Source of the DNA: a virus
DNA: 24,828 nt
IMG/VR virus record: IMGVR_UViG_3300030090_006221
Location: 1-24,828 of that record
Direction: 5' to 3' (one strand)
Both the position numbers and the translations under genes were made by a program. Below the pieces are notes generated by a model, which was not told the origin of the DNA, ran no database searches, and saw only the letters and a program-made list of their open reading frames with translations. Below, piece by piece: positions 8,258 through 16,627 of this stretch. Each line of letters begins with the position of its first letter. Positions within the stretch are counted from its first letter, which is position 1.

Positions 8258-11200
8258 TCATTGACCGGGAGGAAGAATTGGATCTGGTCTCTTCGTATCG
8301 TTTAAATCGTTTGGAACACTATCTCTTCGACAAGTTACTTGCATCACATGATTTTGTGAAGTTATAATGTGCGATGCTCCGGTCACCATCCATCTTCCTG
8401 CTTGTCGTTTGTCGGGAAAAACACTACCTTCGCCCGGATCAATATCAACGGTAATCACCTCTCCGGGCTTAAGTGAGAAGTCGCCCGGCAAAACTCCGTT
8501 TGCTTTTTGATATCCAAACTGAATCATTTGTGCCTCTCTTCTCAGAGGTGTTTCAATTGGTGTGTCCCAGAAGGTAGCGTAAGTTCTACTATGCTCTAAG
8601 TAATTAAGATACTCAGATCCTTGCTCCGGACAATTGCAACTATTTGGTGCAGTCGGATTCGAGAACAAACAACCCAAATATTCCTCACCGAGATTTTCTC
8701 GAATTAAATCACACTCGTTAATTTCAACCTCAAGTTCTTTTAGTTCTTGACAAGTTGGCTCTGTGAAATCTGCGGTTACTCCATCTGGTCCTTGTGCTGT
8801 CGCACCCTTTAATCTGTCTGGTCTTAAGTATTGTGCAGGACAATTGATATAAGGATCGTACTCCTCCAGTTCCTCTGGATCAGTCGGTCGTCGTGGAGCA
8901 AGGACAGGTCCATCGGGATTCGCACACTCATAATTGTTACAAATGTTATCTTGTTTAGCGTACACCACAAAAGTGCCACTAAAGTTACGAACGAGTTCAT
9001 GGTAGTAGTCCGTTCTTTCCAGTCCATCATCAAAAAGGAAAGTTGGTGACATCACACCATATTCACTTTCTCCACTGACATCATATCTCCATATCTCATC
9101 ATCAGAGTCACCCCTGAGTTCAGTGTTCCAAAGTTTCCACTCATAAGTTTCCCATGTTGGACCGAGGTATTGATCGGGTGAGAGTGTAAGAGACGATGTA
9201 ATGTAATCACCAATGCTATCTTCGCTTTGATCGGGAGTTAATTCAGGAAAATCAGCGCCGGGTGGCACTCGTATTCCACTGTAATAGTAATCCCACCAGT
9301 AAACATAATTTGGATCTCTTGAGGCAAAATATTCCTCAGTGTTGCCTGATCGAAGGAGACTCTTTTCAAAATCATCGTACATGACAGCGGCAATCGGTGG
9401 TGTATTAAATTTACTAATATTAAACCAGTCGTCCTCTGGTGCTTGCCAAGAGTTGGGTAATCTGCCAAAGGTTCTGTGATTCATGCCAACGTTATTAGCG
9501 GATGGGACTCGATACCATGTGGTTAAGTAATCATTATACGCATGATTTTTTAAATACTCTGATGGGAAAAATGAGGATCTGACTGTTCCAAACGGGGATC
9601 TTTCTCCTCGATAATTTCTTGTGTTGGTATCAGTTCGTGTTGCGGCAATATCAAAGCCATATGGATCAACTCCAATAACACTGATGTTAAAGGATGAAGA
9701 GTGTCGTCCAAATGGACCGGGTGTCACCTGAACAAGATATGGAAGATAATACTCAATACCCGCATCACGAATATAACCATAGGGAAACTCTTCTAATGTT
9801 TCTAATCCAATTGGCTCATTAAATTCAATACGAATGTAGTGTTGATTTTCTTGCATAAATCGAACTGGAGATTGATAATCAATAAAGACTTCATTTAAGT
9901 CAGTCTCTGCTGGAACATACCAGTTCATAGCGTTTGAATACAACTCTATTAAATTGTTTGGATCACCACAATCATACACTTCACAATAATCAAATATGCC
10001 CGGATCAAATTGATATAGAAATCCACCGTAGCGAGTTCGATTATAGTAACTTCCCAAGGCATTGTAGCCGACTAAATTATGTTGTATTTGTCCATCCGGA
10101 TAGTGAACAATTCTTTCATAACCAGTTCCTTCACCGACAATTTCTTTGGTGCTTGGAGCAATCGTTGTCTGATTTACAACAAACGTTCCTAAAGACTGCC
10201 ACCAATACCAACCATATCCCCACCAAGGTCCACCATAGTATCCACCATAGTATCTAAAACCATTGTAACCATAGTAAAAACCGTTGCCGGAATAATTATT
10301 TGAATAATAGAATAGAGACTGTTTATCCACAACATAACGAGTTGAAGTAACAGGCACATTTCCCACATCACCTATTTGAGTAGGACCGGGGTATGCTCTC
10401 TGAGTGGTTATATTTCTCTCGTGGTGTCCCTCAGTTAGAACAACACTATTATCAGAAATAAAACCATCGTTAACACCATCAATTGGAGTGTATTGTATTT
10501 CACCTGTTCCAAATTCACCGATGGTTGTATTTACGGACTGATCATAATATGGATGTAGTCCTAGTCCGAGATAAGTCATACCCTCATCATCTTCAACTCG
10601 GCCGCCAAATTCACCATAATCAACCAGATATTCGTAAGCGTCCTCTATGTCATCAACAAGTGATCTGTTAACAGCAAACACCTCATATCGAGATCCTCTA
10701 ATTTTCTTTCTTTTTATACTCTTAACATTTTGGAAAGTGAGGGGCAAATTTCCCGGTATTTCAAGGTATTCTTCTTTTGCTTTCTTAAAAACTTTTCTCT
10801 TGATCCAAGAGTCATATGCTGACAAGAAAGTTTCTTTGTATTGAACCAACAAGTCTCTCAAGTTACCATAGTAATTTAAAATATACGATCCTCTTGATAA
10901 AATACAAGTCGGTCTTGTTGTATCTACTATGACAGAAATATTATAGGAACACTCTGGGCCGTAATCGCCGGGAGGTGCTGGTCCGTTACATTCATTTTTA
11001 AAGTAATAGCAACCTTCACAGGGCCATTGTGTATAACCACCATAACCTAATGGTCCCCTGTAGTTTTGCACCCCACTAGAATATCCACCGTACCCATAAC
11101 CATAGTAATAGTAATAATACGCACTACCAATAACTGGGGACCACCAAGTGCTGTAGCCGGGATAATATCCTAAAGGAGCAGAGTATGTTGTTCTATCCGG

Positions 11201-13000
11201 TTGAGTCTCTGGACCTGTCCAGTGATCAAAGAATGGTGGTGATGGGTTTGAGGAGCAAAAGTTAATTGCCTCGGATGTTTTGTTAATCGCTTGCTCTGTA
11301 GCGTAAATTTGAGCGTCAATTTGAAAAAGAACAGCCTCAATATTATCTGGTCTTCTCAACTTAAGAAATTCTTCAAGACTCGCTTGCAAGTCTGGGTCAT
11401 TTTCAAAATCATAAGCGGGGTAGAGACCGTTTTCGTTTGCACTTTCTTCTTCAGGATCATAGTTAACAACGTCAGAAAAAGATCCAGCAGAAACTATTTG
11501 ATACCCAGTCTCCTCAAGACATGGACCTGTTGAGCCATCATTATATCCGACGAGACAACAAACAGAGCAACGATAGGCTGCCCATTTTTCTTTTAAGTCA
11601 CGCTTTCTCGCAAGTTCATCTCGTTTTTCTTTTAGAGTTTTTCTAATCTTTACAATTTCTTTCAGCAACTCTCCGGACAATTCAGTTTGATCGAACATTG
11701 ATTGCCACATTACATCTTCGTTATATGCAGCGGTGTTGCCAAGATGATTTTTATCACTCCGATATACTTCTGTCAGTGAATTTTGAGTGTGTCGAAGTCT
11801 TGTAACGGGATCATTATAGTATGACTCATCAAAGTATCCGTGTAAATTATCATAACGTCTGACGGGTATATCAGGCTCAAACTCAAACGTATCATCAACC
11901 AAAGAATAATCTTCGACGTGTCTAATTTTTTCAAATTCATCTTTGTAAGAGTATTGAACTTTACGATTTTTATGACTTCCATAAAAGGAGGTAAAATCTA
12001 AATATGGGTTTTCATAATCTGGATCAACACGAAGATACTCTGAAATGTAAGCACCAGAGTCCATGAACTTCAGGGGTGAAAACTCTTCTGAGACCTGAAA
12101 AGTTACGAAGGTGGTTGGGTCTTGTCTGCCAGTTAATGCGTCCACTTGATATATTCTTCCAGCACGCTCTGGTCCAAGTTCATTCACATCCTCTTCGAGT
12201 GTGACTTCATTGTTTGTATCTAAAATGCCTTCAATTGATCTAAAATTCCAACGATCCAAGTCTTGCCAGAATAGGAAGTTTACTGCATTTGGATTTGTGT
12301 CAGAAATAGAATTTTCTGCAAGGTAATTCATCAACTTAATAACAGGGACTTGCTGAACTGGTTTTCTGAATGGATAAAAGTTCGTATTTTTCTTCAACCA
12401 AACTGAATTTCCAGTGGGTTCAATAAACATATCCTCTTGATTTGAGTTTACCACTTCGCCTGATTGATCACCTGCGCCGGGATTAAAAAATCTATCAGCA
12501 AGCGAATTAACCAATCCTTGGTTTTCTCCAGTGACTCCTCCCGTTGCTATTTTTTTAACTATATCATCACCATCTTCAAATATGACTGGCTCAGTGTAAT
12601 TAAAATATAAATTTTCGTATCCAGTAAATTCTATAGACCAAAAAGTAGGCTTTGTTGAATTTTGTATTCTAGGATCCGCTTGATCATTTGATGGTATAAC
12701 CTTTGAAATATAAAATCTAAAGGTTTTTATATTTTGATCAACGTCAATGGAGTTACTTCTTAAAACAACCTCTAAAATCTCACCACCGATTAACGGAAGA
12801 TTTTGTCCCATATTACCAGAGTCTTTAAATAATAAAGTACCATGCACACCGGCAGAAAACATATCTTCGTTTATGGTCATTGACTGAAATATCGAAGTTG
12901 CATTTTCTGGATCTATTAAATCAATAGAGTTACCGTTTTTACTTACTATAGTCGCTTTTAGTAAAGTTAGTCCCTCAAAAGACGCTGTTGTTTCACTCAT
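8258..13000 (-). CDS. Giant gp27-like baseplate hub protein
   Basis: This 1580-residue protein is about four times the length of T4 gp27 (391). The first ~330 residues look like a hub N-terminal domain: a strand-rich start, DMFSAGVHGTLLFKDSGNM, LPLIGGEILEVVLRS and a FWSIEFTGYE segment. The last ~110 residues look like a hub end: QKANGVLPGDFSLKPGEVI, AGRWMVTGASHIIT and MQVTCRRD. Between them lies about 1,000 residues of extra sequence: a charged coiled coil (KEIVKIRKTLKEKRDELARK, about 445-465), two Tyr/Gly/Trp-rich patches (about 611-663 and 897-937) and many Cys pairs (for example CSVCC and CEGC). I saw no lysozyme or OB-fold like that of T4 gp5. AGAGGA nine bases upstream, inside the last codons of gp53, is the ribosome binding site. 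Hub identity is supported by both ends and by position between gp53 and gp25; the middle is unassigned. Confidence 0.8.
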   Translation of the reverse strand: MSETTASFEGLTLLKATIVSKNGNSIDLIDPENATSIFQSMTINEDMFSAGVHGTLLFKDSGNMGQNLPLIGGEILEVVLRSNSIDVDQNIKTFRFYISKVIPSNDQADPRIQNSTKPTFWSIEFTGYENLYFNYTEPVIFEDGDDIVKKIATGGVTGENQGLVNSLADRFFNPGAGDQSGEVVNSNQEDMFIEPTGNSVWLKKNTNFYPFRKPVQQVPVIKLMNYLAENSISDTNPNAVNFLFWQDLDRWNFRSIEGILDTNNEVTLEEDVNELGPERAGRIYQVDALTGRQDPTTFVTFQVSEEFSPLKFMDSGAYISEYLRVDPDYENPYLDFTSFYGSHKNRKVQYSYKDEFEKIRHVEDYSLVDDTFEFEPDIPVRRYDNLHGYFDESYYNDPVTRLRHTQNSLTEVYRSDKNHLGNTAAYNEDVMWQSMFDQTELSGELLKEIVKIRKTLKEKRDELARKRDLKEKWAAYRCSVCCLVGYNDGSTGPCLEETGYQIVSAGSFSDVVNYDPEEESANENGLYPAYDFENDPDLQASLEEFLKLRRPDNIEAVLFQIDAQIYATEQAINKTSEAINFCSSNPSPPFFDHWTGPETQPDRTTYSAPLGYYPGYSTWWSPVIGSAYYYYYYGYGYGGYSSGVQNYRGPLGYGGYTQWPCEGCYYFKNECNGPAPPGDYGPECSYNISVIVDTTRPTCILSRGSYILNYYGNLRDLLVQYKETFLSAYDSWIKRKVFKKAKEEYLEIPGNLPLTFQNVKSIKRKKIRGSRYEVFAVNRSLVDDIEDAYEYLVDYGEFGGRVEDDEGMTYLGLGLHPYYDQSVNTTIGEFGTGEIQYTPIDGVNDGFISDNSVVLTEGHHERNITTQRAYPGPTQIGDVGNVPVTSTRYVVDKQSLFYYSNNYSGNGFYYGYNGFRYYGGYYGGPWWGYGWYWWQSLGTFVVNQTTIAPSTKEIVGEGTGYERIVHYPDGQIQHNLVGYNALGSYYNRTRYGGFLYQFDPGIFDYCEVYDCGDPNNLIELYSNAMNWYVPAETDLNEVFIDYQSPVRFMQENQHYIRIEFNEPIGLETLEEFPYGYIRDAGIEYYLPYLVQVTPGPFGRHSSSFNISVIGVDPYGFDIAATRTDTNTRNYRGERSPFGTVRSSFFPSEYLKNHAYNDYLTTWYRVPSANNVGMNHRTFGRLPNSWQAPEDDWFNISKFNTPPIAAVMYDDFEKSLLRSGNTEEYFASRDPNYVYWWDYYYSGIRVPPGADFPELTPDQSEDSIGDYITSSLTLSPDQYLGPTWETYEWKLWNTELRGDSDDEIWRYDVSGESEYGVMSPTFLFDDGLERTDYYHELVRNFSGTFVVYAKQDNICNNYECANPDGPVLAPRRPTDPEELEEYDPYINCPAQYLRPDRLKGATAQGPDGVTADFTEPTCQELKELEVEINECDLIRENLGEEYLGCLFSNPTAPNSCNCPEQGSEYLNYLEHSRTYATFWDTPIETPLRREAQMIQFGYQKANGVLPGDFSLKPGEVITVDIDPGEGSVFPDKRQAGRWMVTGASHIITSQNHVMQVTCRRDSVPNDLNDTKRPDPILPPGQ

Positions 13001-13002
13001 AA

Positions 13003-13959
13003 TTAATATCCTCTGGTGCTTCCACCACGACCAGATTGCCTGCTGGACTGTCCAGTTCTCAATAATTTTTCGAGTTCTGTTTCTGCGAATGAAACAAAAC
13101 TCTTTCTAAGAAGTTTAATTTGTTTTCCGCCGACGAGAAAATTACTTTCAATCTGTGACTCATATGTTTCAATAGTCACACCACCCGCTTTTAAATTTTC
13201 ATCACCACCATTATGGTATTGTTTAATAACTGTCGGTCTACCACTTTTCTTTCCATTTACAGAATATGCCAAACTGGTTTTGGTTAAACTTGTTCCTTTA
13301 AATGACGCAGAGGGATTTACAACCACATCATTGTTTTTGAAAAACAAAACTGATTTTTTGAGTTCGTCGATTCGTTTTGGAACAAGGTACTCTTCAGTTT
13401 CAAATCCAGCCGTCAAGGTTTGATATTTGCTTTCACCTAAGTCTCTAAAGACATAGAAAGAATCGGTGATGCTTGTCCCTGTTGTGAGTGCGGAGAAGTT
13501 GTGTGTTCTACACTCAATTTTATTCATCGTCGGGAGGTACTTGTCCACCACACCAAACTCTTGACCAACACCACCACCAGAAGCACCAGAAAATCCAGAG
13601 TCAAGTTTTACAATGTAATCACCCGGCTTTATGTCCATTTCCTCATCAAAGTAAAACGCAAAGCCAGAATAAAGAGATTCAATTCTACTTTGTGCTTCCT
13701 CGGATGAAAATCCCCACTCCGTGTTGATGTCAATGATATCATTGGAAAGTAAAACTAACCAATAGTAATCTACACTCCCATAATATTTTTCTGCTATTGA
13801 CTCTGGACGATCACCATCTTGTAATGTGTAATATTCAAAAGCCTCTGGTGTATCTAACGTTTGTTTTGACAATTTAACACTTCTAAAAATATCTGCCATT
13901 CGAATGGTTCGATTATTAGAAAATTGATATCTAAATTTAGGAAAATTTTTGAAATACAT
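13003..13959 (-). CDS. 53: Baseplate wedge subunit gp53
   Basis: This 318-residue protein compares with 196 in T4. MADIFRSVKL (residues 21-30) matches MTDIFRNYKD of T4 gp53. It is followed by a LysM-like segment (about 41-90): YYTLQDGDRPESIAEKYYG, then YYWLVLLSNDIIDINTEWG, which lines up with YG...YWVLLMCNDNYDPYYGW in T4. In T4, gp53 completes the wedge and lets wedges join round the hub. T4 gp53 also has about 23 residues before MTDIF, so the ATG at 13959 is the natural start even though its best ribosome binding site (GGAG) is rather far upstream. The extra C-terminal ~120 residues end in an Arg/Ser/Gly-rich tail, GQSSRQSGRGGSTRGY, which resembles the end of the protein at 22901-23842. Confidence 0.9.
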   Translation of the reverse strand: MYFKNFPKFRYQFSNNRTIRMADIFRSVKLSKQTLDTPEAFEYYTLQDGDRPESIAEKYYGSVDYYWLVLLSNDIIDINTEWGFSSEEAQSRIESLYSGFAFYFDEEMDIKPGDYIVKLDSGFSGASGGGVGQEFGVVDKYLPTMNKIECRTHNFSALTTGTSITDSFYVFRDLGESKYQTLTAGFETEEYLVPKRIDELKKSVLFFKNNDVVVNPSASFKGTSLTKTSLAYSVNGKKSGRPTVIKQYHNGGDENLKAGGVTIETYESQIESNFLVGGKQIKLLRKSFVSFAETELEKLLRTGQSSRQSGRGGSTRGY

Positions 13960-13964
13960 TTAAA

Positions 13965-14885
13965 TTATCCATCTCCAAGAATACTTGATCCCTGACCAAA
14001 CTGTGCGGATAGTTGTGCCCCGGATCTACTTGTTATTAGTCCAGATGCCAGTCTGACAAGAGGCTCTATTTCAACAAAAGTTAACGTCATTGTTGTCACA
14101 ATAGGAAGAAATCCACCCCCAACTCCAATGGGATGAACACCTCCCGCCCCTGTTCTGTCGATATCGACACTTGTTAAAACAGAGGCTTGTGCGTCGTCGT
14201 TCCAAACTTGATTTTCTCTAAAAGTCATTTGCTTAAAACTTTTTTTCCCACCCTCTTCCACATATTTGTACCCGTCCCAAGACCATAACGGTGGTTGTAT
14301 GACTCTAGTTGGAAGTGATGTTTGTTGTGGTAAAGAAAATATTTTAAACTGTTGACAAATATCAGCGATGAGAGATGCCTCATCTGCGTCCTTTGCGATC
14401 ATTGTGTATTTAAAGGTAAATGTGCGACCAAGAGCAGATTCAAAAGTTGCATCTAAAAGGTCTTGAGTCACTAAACCTCTTTCCGCAGCGAATGGAGTAA
14501 TCTCCCCTCCGGCCCCAAGCAACAGAGTCCCGAAAAAATTCAGAATCCGTTCACCAAGACCAACTTCCGCACCCTCACCAAACTGTGCGGCAGCGAATTC
14601 ACCAAGTGGAGTCTGGGTGGTGTCTTCGGCAGTGTAAGAAATGTTTGTTTTGGATGCTAAATTTACCGGCATTGGTAAATAAATTTTTGTGTGTGGTTGA
14701 TCTCTTCCGGGAACTTGATTAAACGTTCTTCCATCCTGATAAGTATAAGTTTTTGCTCTTAATTTTCTTCTGTTCGTATATGGTCTCGCATTAAAACCAA
14801 ACCACAATTTCACATCATCGAACGCTCTGGATTGTTCGTTTGGAAATGCTATTGGCTTTTTAAAGTTAGGGCCATATTCGGGCAT
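13965..14885 (-). CDS. 48: Baseplate tail-tube cap gp48
   Basis: This 306-residue protein compares with 364 in T4. The central segment ALGRTFTFKYTMIAKDADEA followed by ADICQQFKIFSLP matches the tube-fold pattern of gp48/gp54 proteins (RTF.F.F...PK...EA..I..I...F...). The protein begins with an LYLP/IYLPMP-type segment (about 68-73) and ends in a Gly/Ser-rich tail. In T4, gp48 binds the hub-wedge dome and is the platform on which gp54 and then the gp19 tube assemble. It is the first gene of the long minus-strand operon, with AGGAG seven bases before the ATG. gp54 is the main alternative, but size and position beside gp53 favour gp48. Its start is 21 bases from the divergent gp4 start. Confidence 0.8.
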   Translation of the reverse strand: MPEYGPNFKKPIAFPNEQSRAFDDVKLWFGFNARPYTNRRKLRAKTYTYQDGRTFNQVPGRDQPHTKIYLPMPVNLASKTNISYTAEDTTQTPLGEFAAAQFGEGAEVGLGERILNFFGTLLLGAGGEITPFAAERGLVTQDLLDATFESALGRTFTFKYTMIAKDADEASLIADICQQFKIFSLPQQTSLPTRVIQPPLWSWDGYKYVEEGGKKSFKQMTFRENQVWNDDAQASVLTSVDIDRTGAGGVHPIGVGGGFLPIVTTMTLTFVEIEPLVRLASGLITSRSGAQLSAQFGQGSSILGDG

Positions 14886-14906
14886 AAGTTACTCCTAAAT
14901 ATTTCT

Positions 14907-15338
14907 ATGGCATATAAAACAAGATATAAACCAGTAAATGAGTCTAAGTATGTAGGTGATCCAACAAACGTTATTTGTAGATCGTTGTGGGAAAGAAAAG
15001 TCTGCAAATACATGGATACAAACGAAAATATATTAAGGTGGGGAAGTGAGGAACTCGCAATCCCATACGTTTCTCCTCTTGACAATAAAGTTCATCGGTA
15101 TTTTCCGGATTTCATAGCCGAAATTAAAACAGAGACGGGTGAAGTTAAGACGAAGGTAATTGAGGTTAAGCCTTACAAGCAAACTCAAGAACCAGAGCGA
15201 GGAAAAAAACGAAAAGCCACATTTATCAATGAGTGTGCTACATATAGTGTAAATCAAGCAAAATGGAAAGCAGCAAAAACATTTTGCGAGAAGCGGGGAT
15301 GGAAATTTACGGTACTAACTGAGAAAGAGTTGTTCTAA
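14907..15338 (+). CDS. 4: Head completion protein gp4 (gp50/65), nuclease-like fold
   Basis: This 143-residue protein is close to the 150 of T4 gp4 and very similar to it along its length: KYKPVNE-type start, RSLWERKV (26-32), WGSEELAIPYVSPLDNKVHR (45-64), YFPDF (65-69), VIEVKPYKQTQ (84-94), then AKWKAAKTFCEKRGW and VLTEKEL. The arrangement Glu29, Asp68, Glu86-x-Lys88 looks like a PD-(D/E)xK nuclease core, so the protein may trim DNA ends, although T4 gp4 is known mainly for completing filled heads before tail joining. The ATG at 14907 is chosen over one 75 bases upstream because conservation starts here. No good ribosome binding site is visible; the only candidate bases are shared with the opposite-strand gp48 signal. 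The stop overlaps the next start (TAATG). Confidence 0.95.
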   Translation: MAYKTRYKPVNESKYVGDPTNVICRSLWERKVCKYMDTNENILRWGSEELAIPYVSPLDNKVHRYFPDFIAEIKTETGEVKTKVIEVKPYKQTQEPERGKKRKATFINECATYSVNQAKWKAAKTFCEKRGWKFTVLTEKELF

Positions 15339-15919
15339 TGCCACAAAGAAAACCAATTATCCCATCAACATCAGATGATCTGAGAGCGATTCTTGCATCA
15401 AAACAGGGATTGCAACGAACAACACGTTATGAAGTGTTCATCAGAAGTCCAAATGGTGTTTTACAGTGGCCTGCGTTGTCCGTCAGTTTGCCGGGAAGAA
15501 GCCTTGACGCTGTTCCCGATGATTTGCTGTCTCAAGGAGACAACAGAAGAACTATTCCAATCAAAAGAGGATACGGCGGTGAACCAAGTGTTCTTTTAGG
15601 ATTTTACATTGATTCAAATTGGGACATCAGAACGTTTTTTGAGGATTGGGCAGATAGATTCAACCCTCTGGGATACAATGATATTAACGATGTTCAAGCA
15701 AACACGTTGAACACAGGTAGTTATGAAAATTTGGTTGAAAACTCAGCAGTGGTCATCCGATTTTTTAACCTACAAGATGAAATTCAGTGGGAAATGTCCT
15801 TAATTGAACCATATATTTCCACGATTATACAAGAAACGTACAATGAAGAGCGATTGAATGAATTAGCGACTCTTACCGTTGCTATTGCATTTAAAGAATA
15901 CACCACAATTCAATATTAA
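15338..15919 (+). CDS. Tail-tube-fold protein, gp54/gp19 type
   Basis: This 193-residue protein has the alternating strand pattern of the tail-tube family: TTRYEVFI (28-35), WPALSVSLPGRSL (44-56), a strand ending GFYID (88-92), the helix WDIRTFFEDWADRF (94-107), then EIQWEMSLIEPYISTI and a final LTVAIAFKEY strand. In T4 the same fold serves the tube gp19 (163 residues) and the tube initiator gp54 (320 residues). Its position between gp4 and gp26, away from sheath and head genes, makes a tube initiator or tube-baseplate adaptor more likely than the major tube. The size is nearer gp19. The start overlaps the gp4 stop by one base, so it is translationally coupled. Confidence 0.72.
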   Translation: MPQRKPIIPSTSDDLRAILASKQGLQRTTRYEVFIRSPNGVLQWPALSVSLPGRSLDAVPDDLLSQGDNRRTIPIKRGYGGEPSVLLGFYIDSNWDIRTFFEDWADRFNPLGYNDINDVQANTLNTGSYENLVENSAVVIRFFNLQDEIQWEMSLIEPYISTIIQETYNEERLNELATLTVAIAFKEYTTIQY

Positions 15920-15931
15920 TATGGAGAAATT

Positions 15932-16627
15932 ATGAATTTATTAGAGAAAATACAACAATCTGTACCAAAACACCAAACCAAAATACCATCGTCTGGAAAA
16001 ATCACTTTTTTTCGACCATTTTTGATGCGAGAACAAAAAGTTTTACTTATAGCACAACAAGCAAATAAACATGCTGAATCGCTCAAGGCAGTTGCCACTG
16101 TTGTTGAGGCTTGTGTCGAGGATGTCGATAATGGATTAAACTTGTCCATGTGTGATCTGGAGTATCTTTTTGCTCAAATCAGAGCAAAATCTGTCTCAGA
16201 AAAAGCGGAGCCAATATTTACCTGTCCACACACAGGGGAAACAATTAAAACCGGAGTAAACTTGACGGAAATTAAAATTTCCAACCAAGAAGTCAAATCG
16301 GAGATTAAAGTGACTGACAAATTAAAAATAGTCATGAAATCACCCACGGTGAGAGATCACATATTAGCAGAGGGTGAGGACTGGTTTGATAAACTGATTT
16401 GTAATTGTATGTCTAAAATTATATTCGAGGATGAGTCCTTTGACGGATCCTCTATCTCAGACGAAGATAAAATGGAAATTATCAACACAATGACTCAACA
16501 TCAGTACGATTTGTGTTCTAAATTTATAGAAAACCAACCACACATTTACACAGACGTTAAATATAGAACTAAGGACGGAGAAATTAGAGAGATTACTTTC
16601 AAGGGACTAAAGGATTTTTTCAGTTAG
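15932..16627 (+). CDS. 26: Baseplate hub assembly protein gp26
   Basis: This 231-residue protein compares with 208 for T4 gp26. It has the family's start (FRPFLMREQKVLLIAQQ, 28-44), then AVATVVEACV and LEYLFAQIRAKSVSE (76-90), matching the LEYLF.QIRAKSVGE pattern of gp26-type proteins. A CPHTGE turn and a C-terminal helix-rich half follow. In T4, gp26 acts in assembly of the baseplate hub together with gp51. GGAGAAATT before the ATG is a good ribosome binding site. The gene ends in GAT-TTT-TTC-AGT-TAG, which contains a T-TTT-TTC slippery heptamer that would let some ribosomes continue in the -1 frame (see the extension entry). Confidence 0.88.
   Translation: MNLLEKIQQSVPKHQTKIPSSGKITFFRPFLMREQKVLLIAQQANKHAESLKAVATVVEACVEDVDNGLNLSMCDLEYLFAQIRAKSVSEKAEPIFTCPHTGETIKTGVNLTEIKISNQEVKSEIKVTDKLKIVMKSPTVRDHILAEGEDWFDKLICNCMSKIIFEDESFDGSSISDEDKMEIINTMTQHQYDLCSKFIENQPHIYTDVKYRTKDGEIREITFKGLKDFFS
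16601..16621 (+). promoter_or_regulatory. Probable -1 programmed frameshift site at end of gp26
   Basis: T-TTT-TTC (16615-16621) is a classic X-XXY-YYZ slippery heptamer, placed in the gp26 frame two codons before the stop. AAGGGA (16601-16606) lies eight bases upstream, where an internal Shine-Dalgarno can stimulate -1 slippage as in E. coli dnaX. A second purine run, AAAGGA, abuts the heptamer. I saw no convincing downstream hairpin. The -1 frame is open from the slip point to 16815. Confidence 0.7.

Noticed and set aside
9934-10257. Plus-strand open frame rich in His, Gln and Ser
   Set aside because: It is the antisense shadow of a Tyr/Gly-rich part of the hub gene and has no ribosome binding site.
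10215-10260. Short direct repeats (CCATAGTATCCA type) as a tandem repeat or CRISPR-like array
   Set aside because: They are two adjacent copies that simply encode Gly-Gly-Tyr-Tyr repeats in the hub; there are no spacers.
13016-13423. Plus-strand open frame of 135 codons
   Set aside because: It lies entirely opposite the well-supported gp53 gene and its product is composition-driven with no recognisable features.
14894-14901. CCTAAATA before gp4 as a late promoter
   Set aside because: Only six of eight bases match and the transcript would start at the gp4 ATG.
14832-14906. A 25-residue N-terminal extension of gp4 from the ATG at 14832
   Set aside because: Similarity to T4 gp4 begins at the 14907 ATG and the extension is antisense to the gp48 start.
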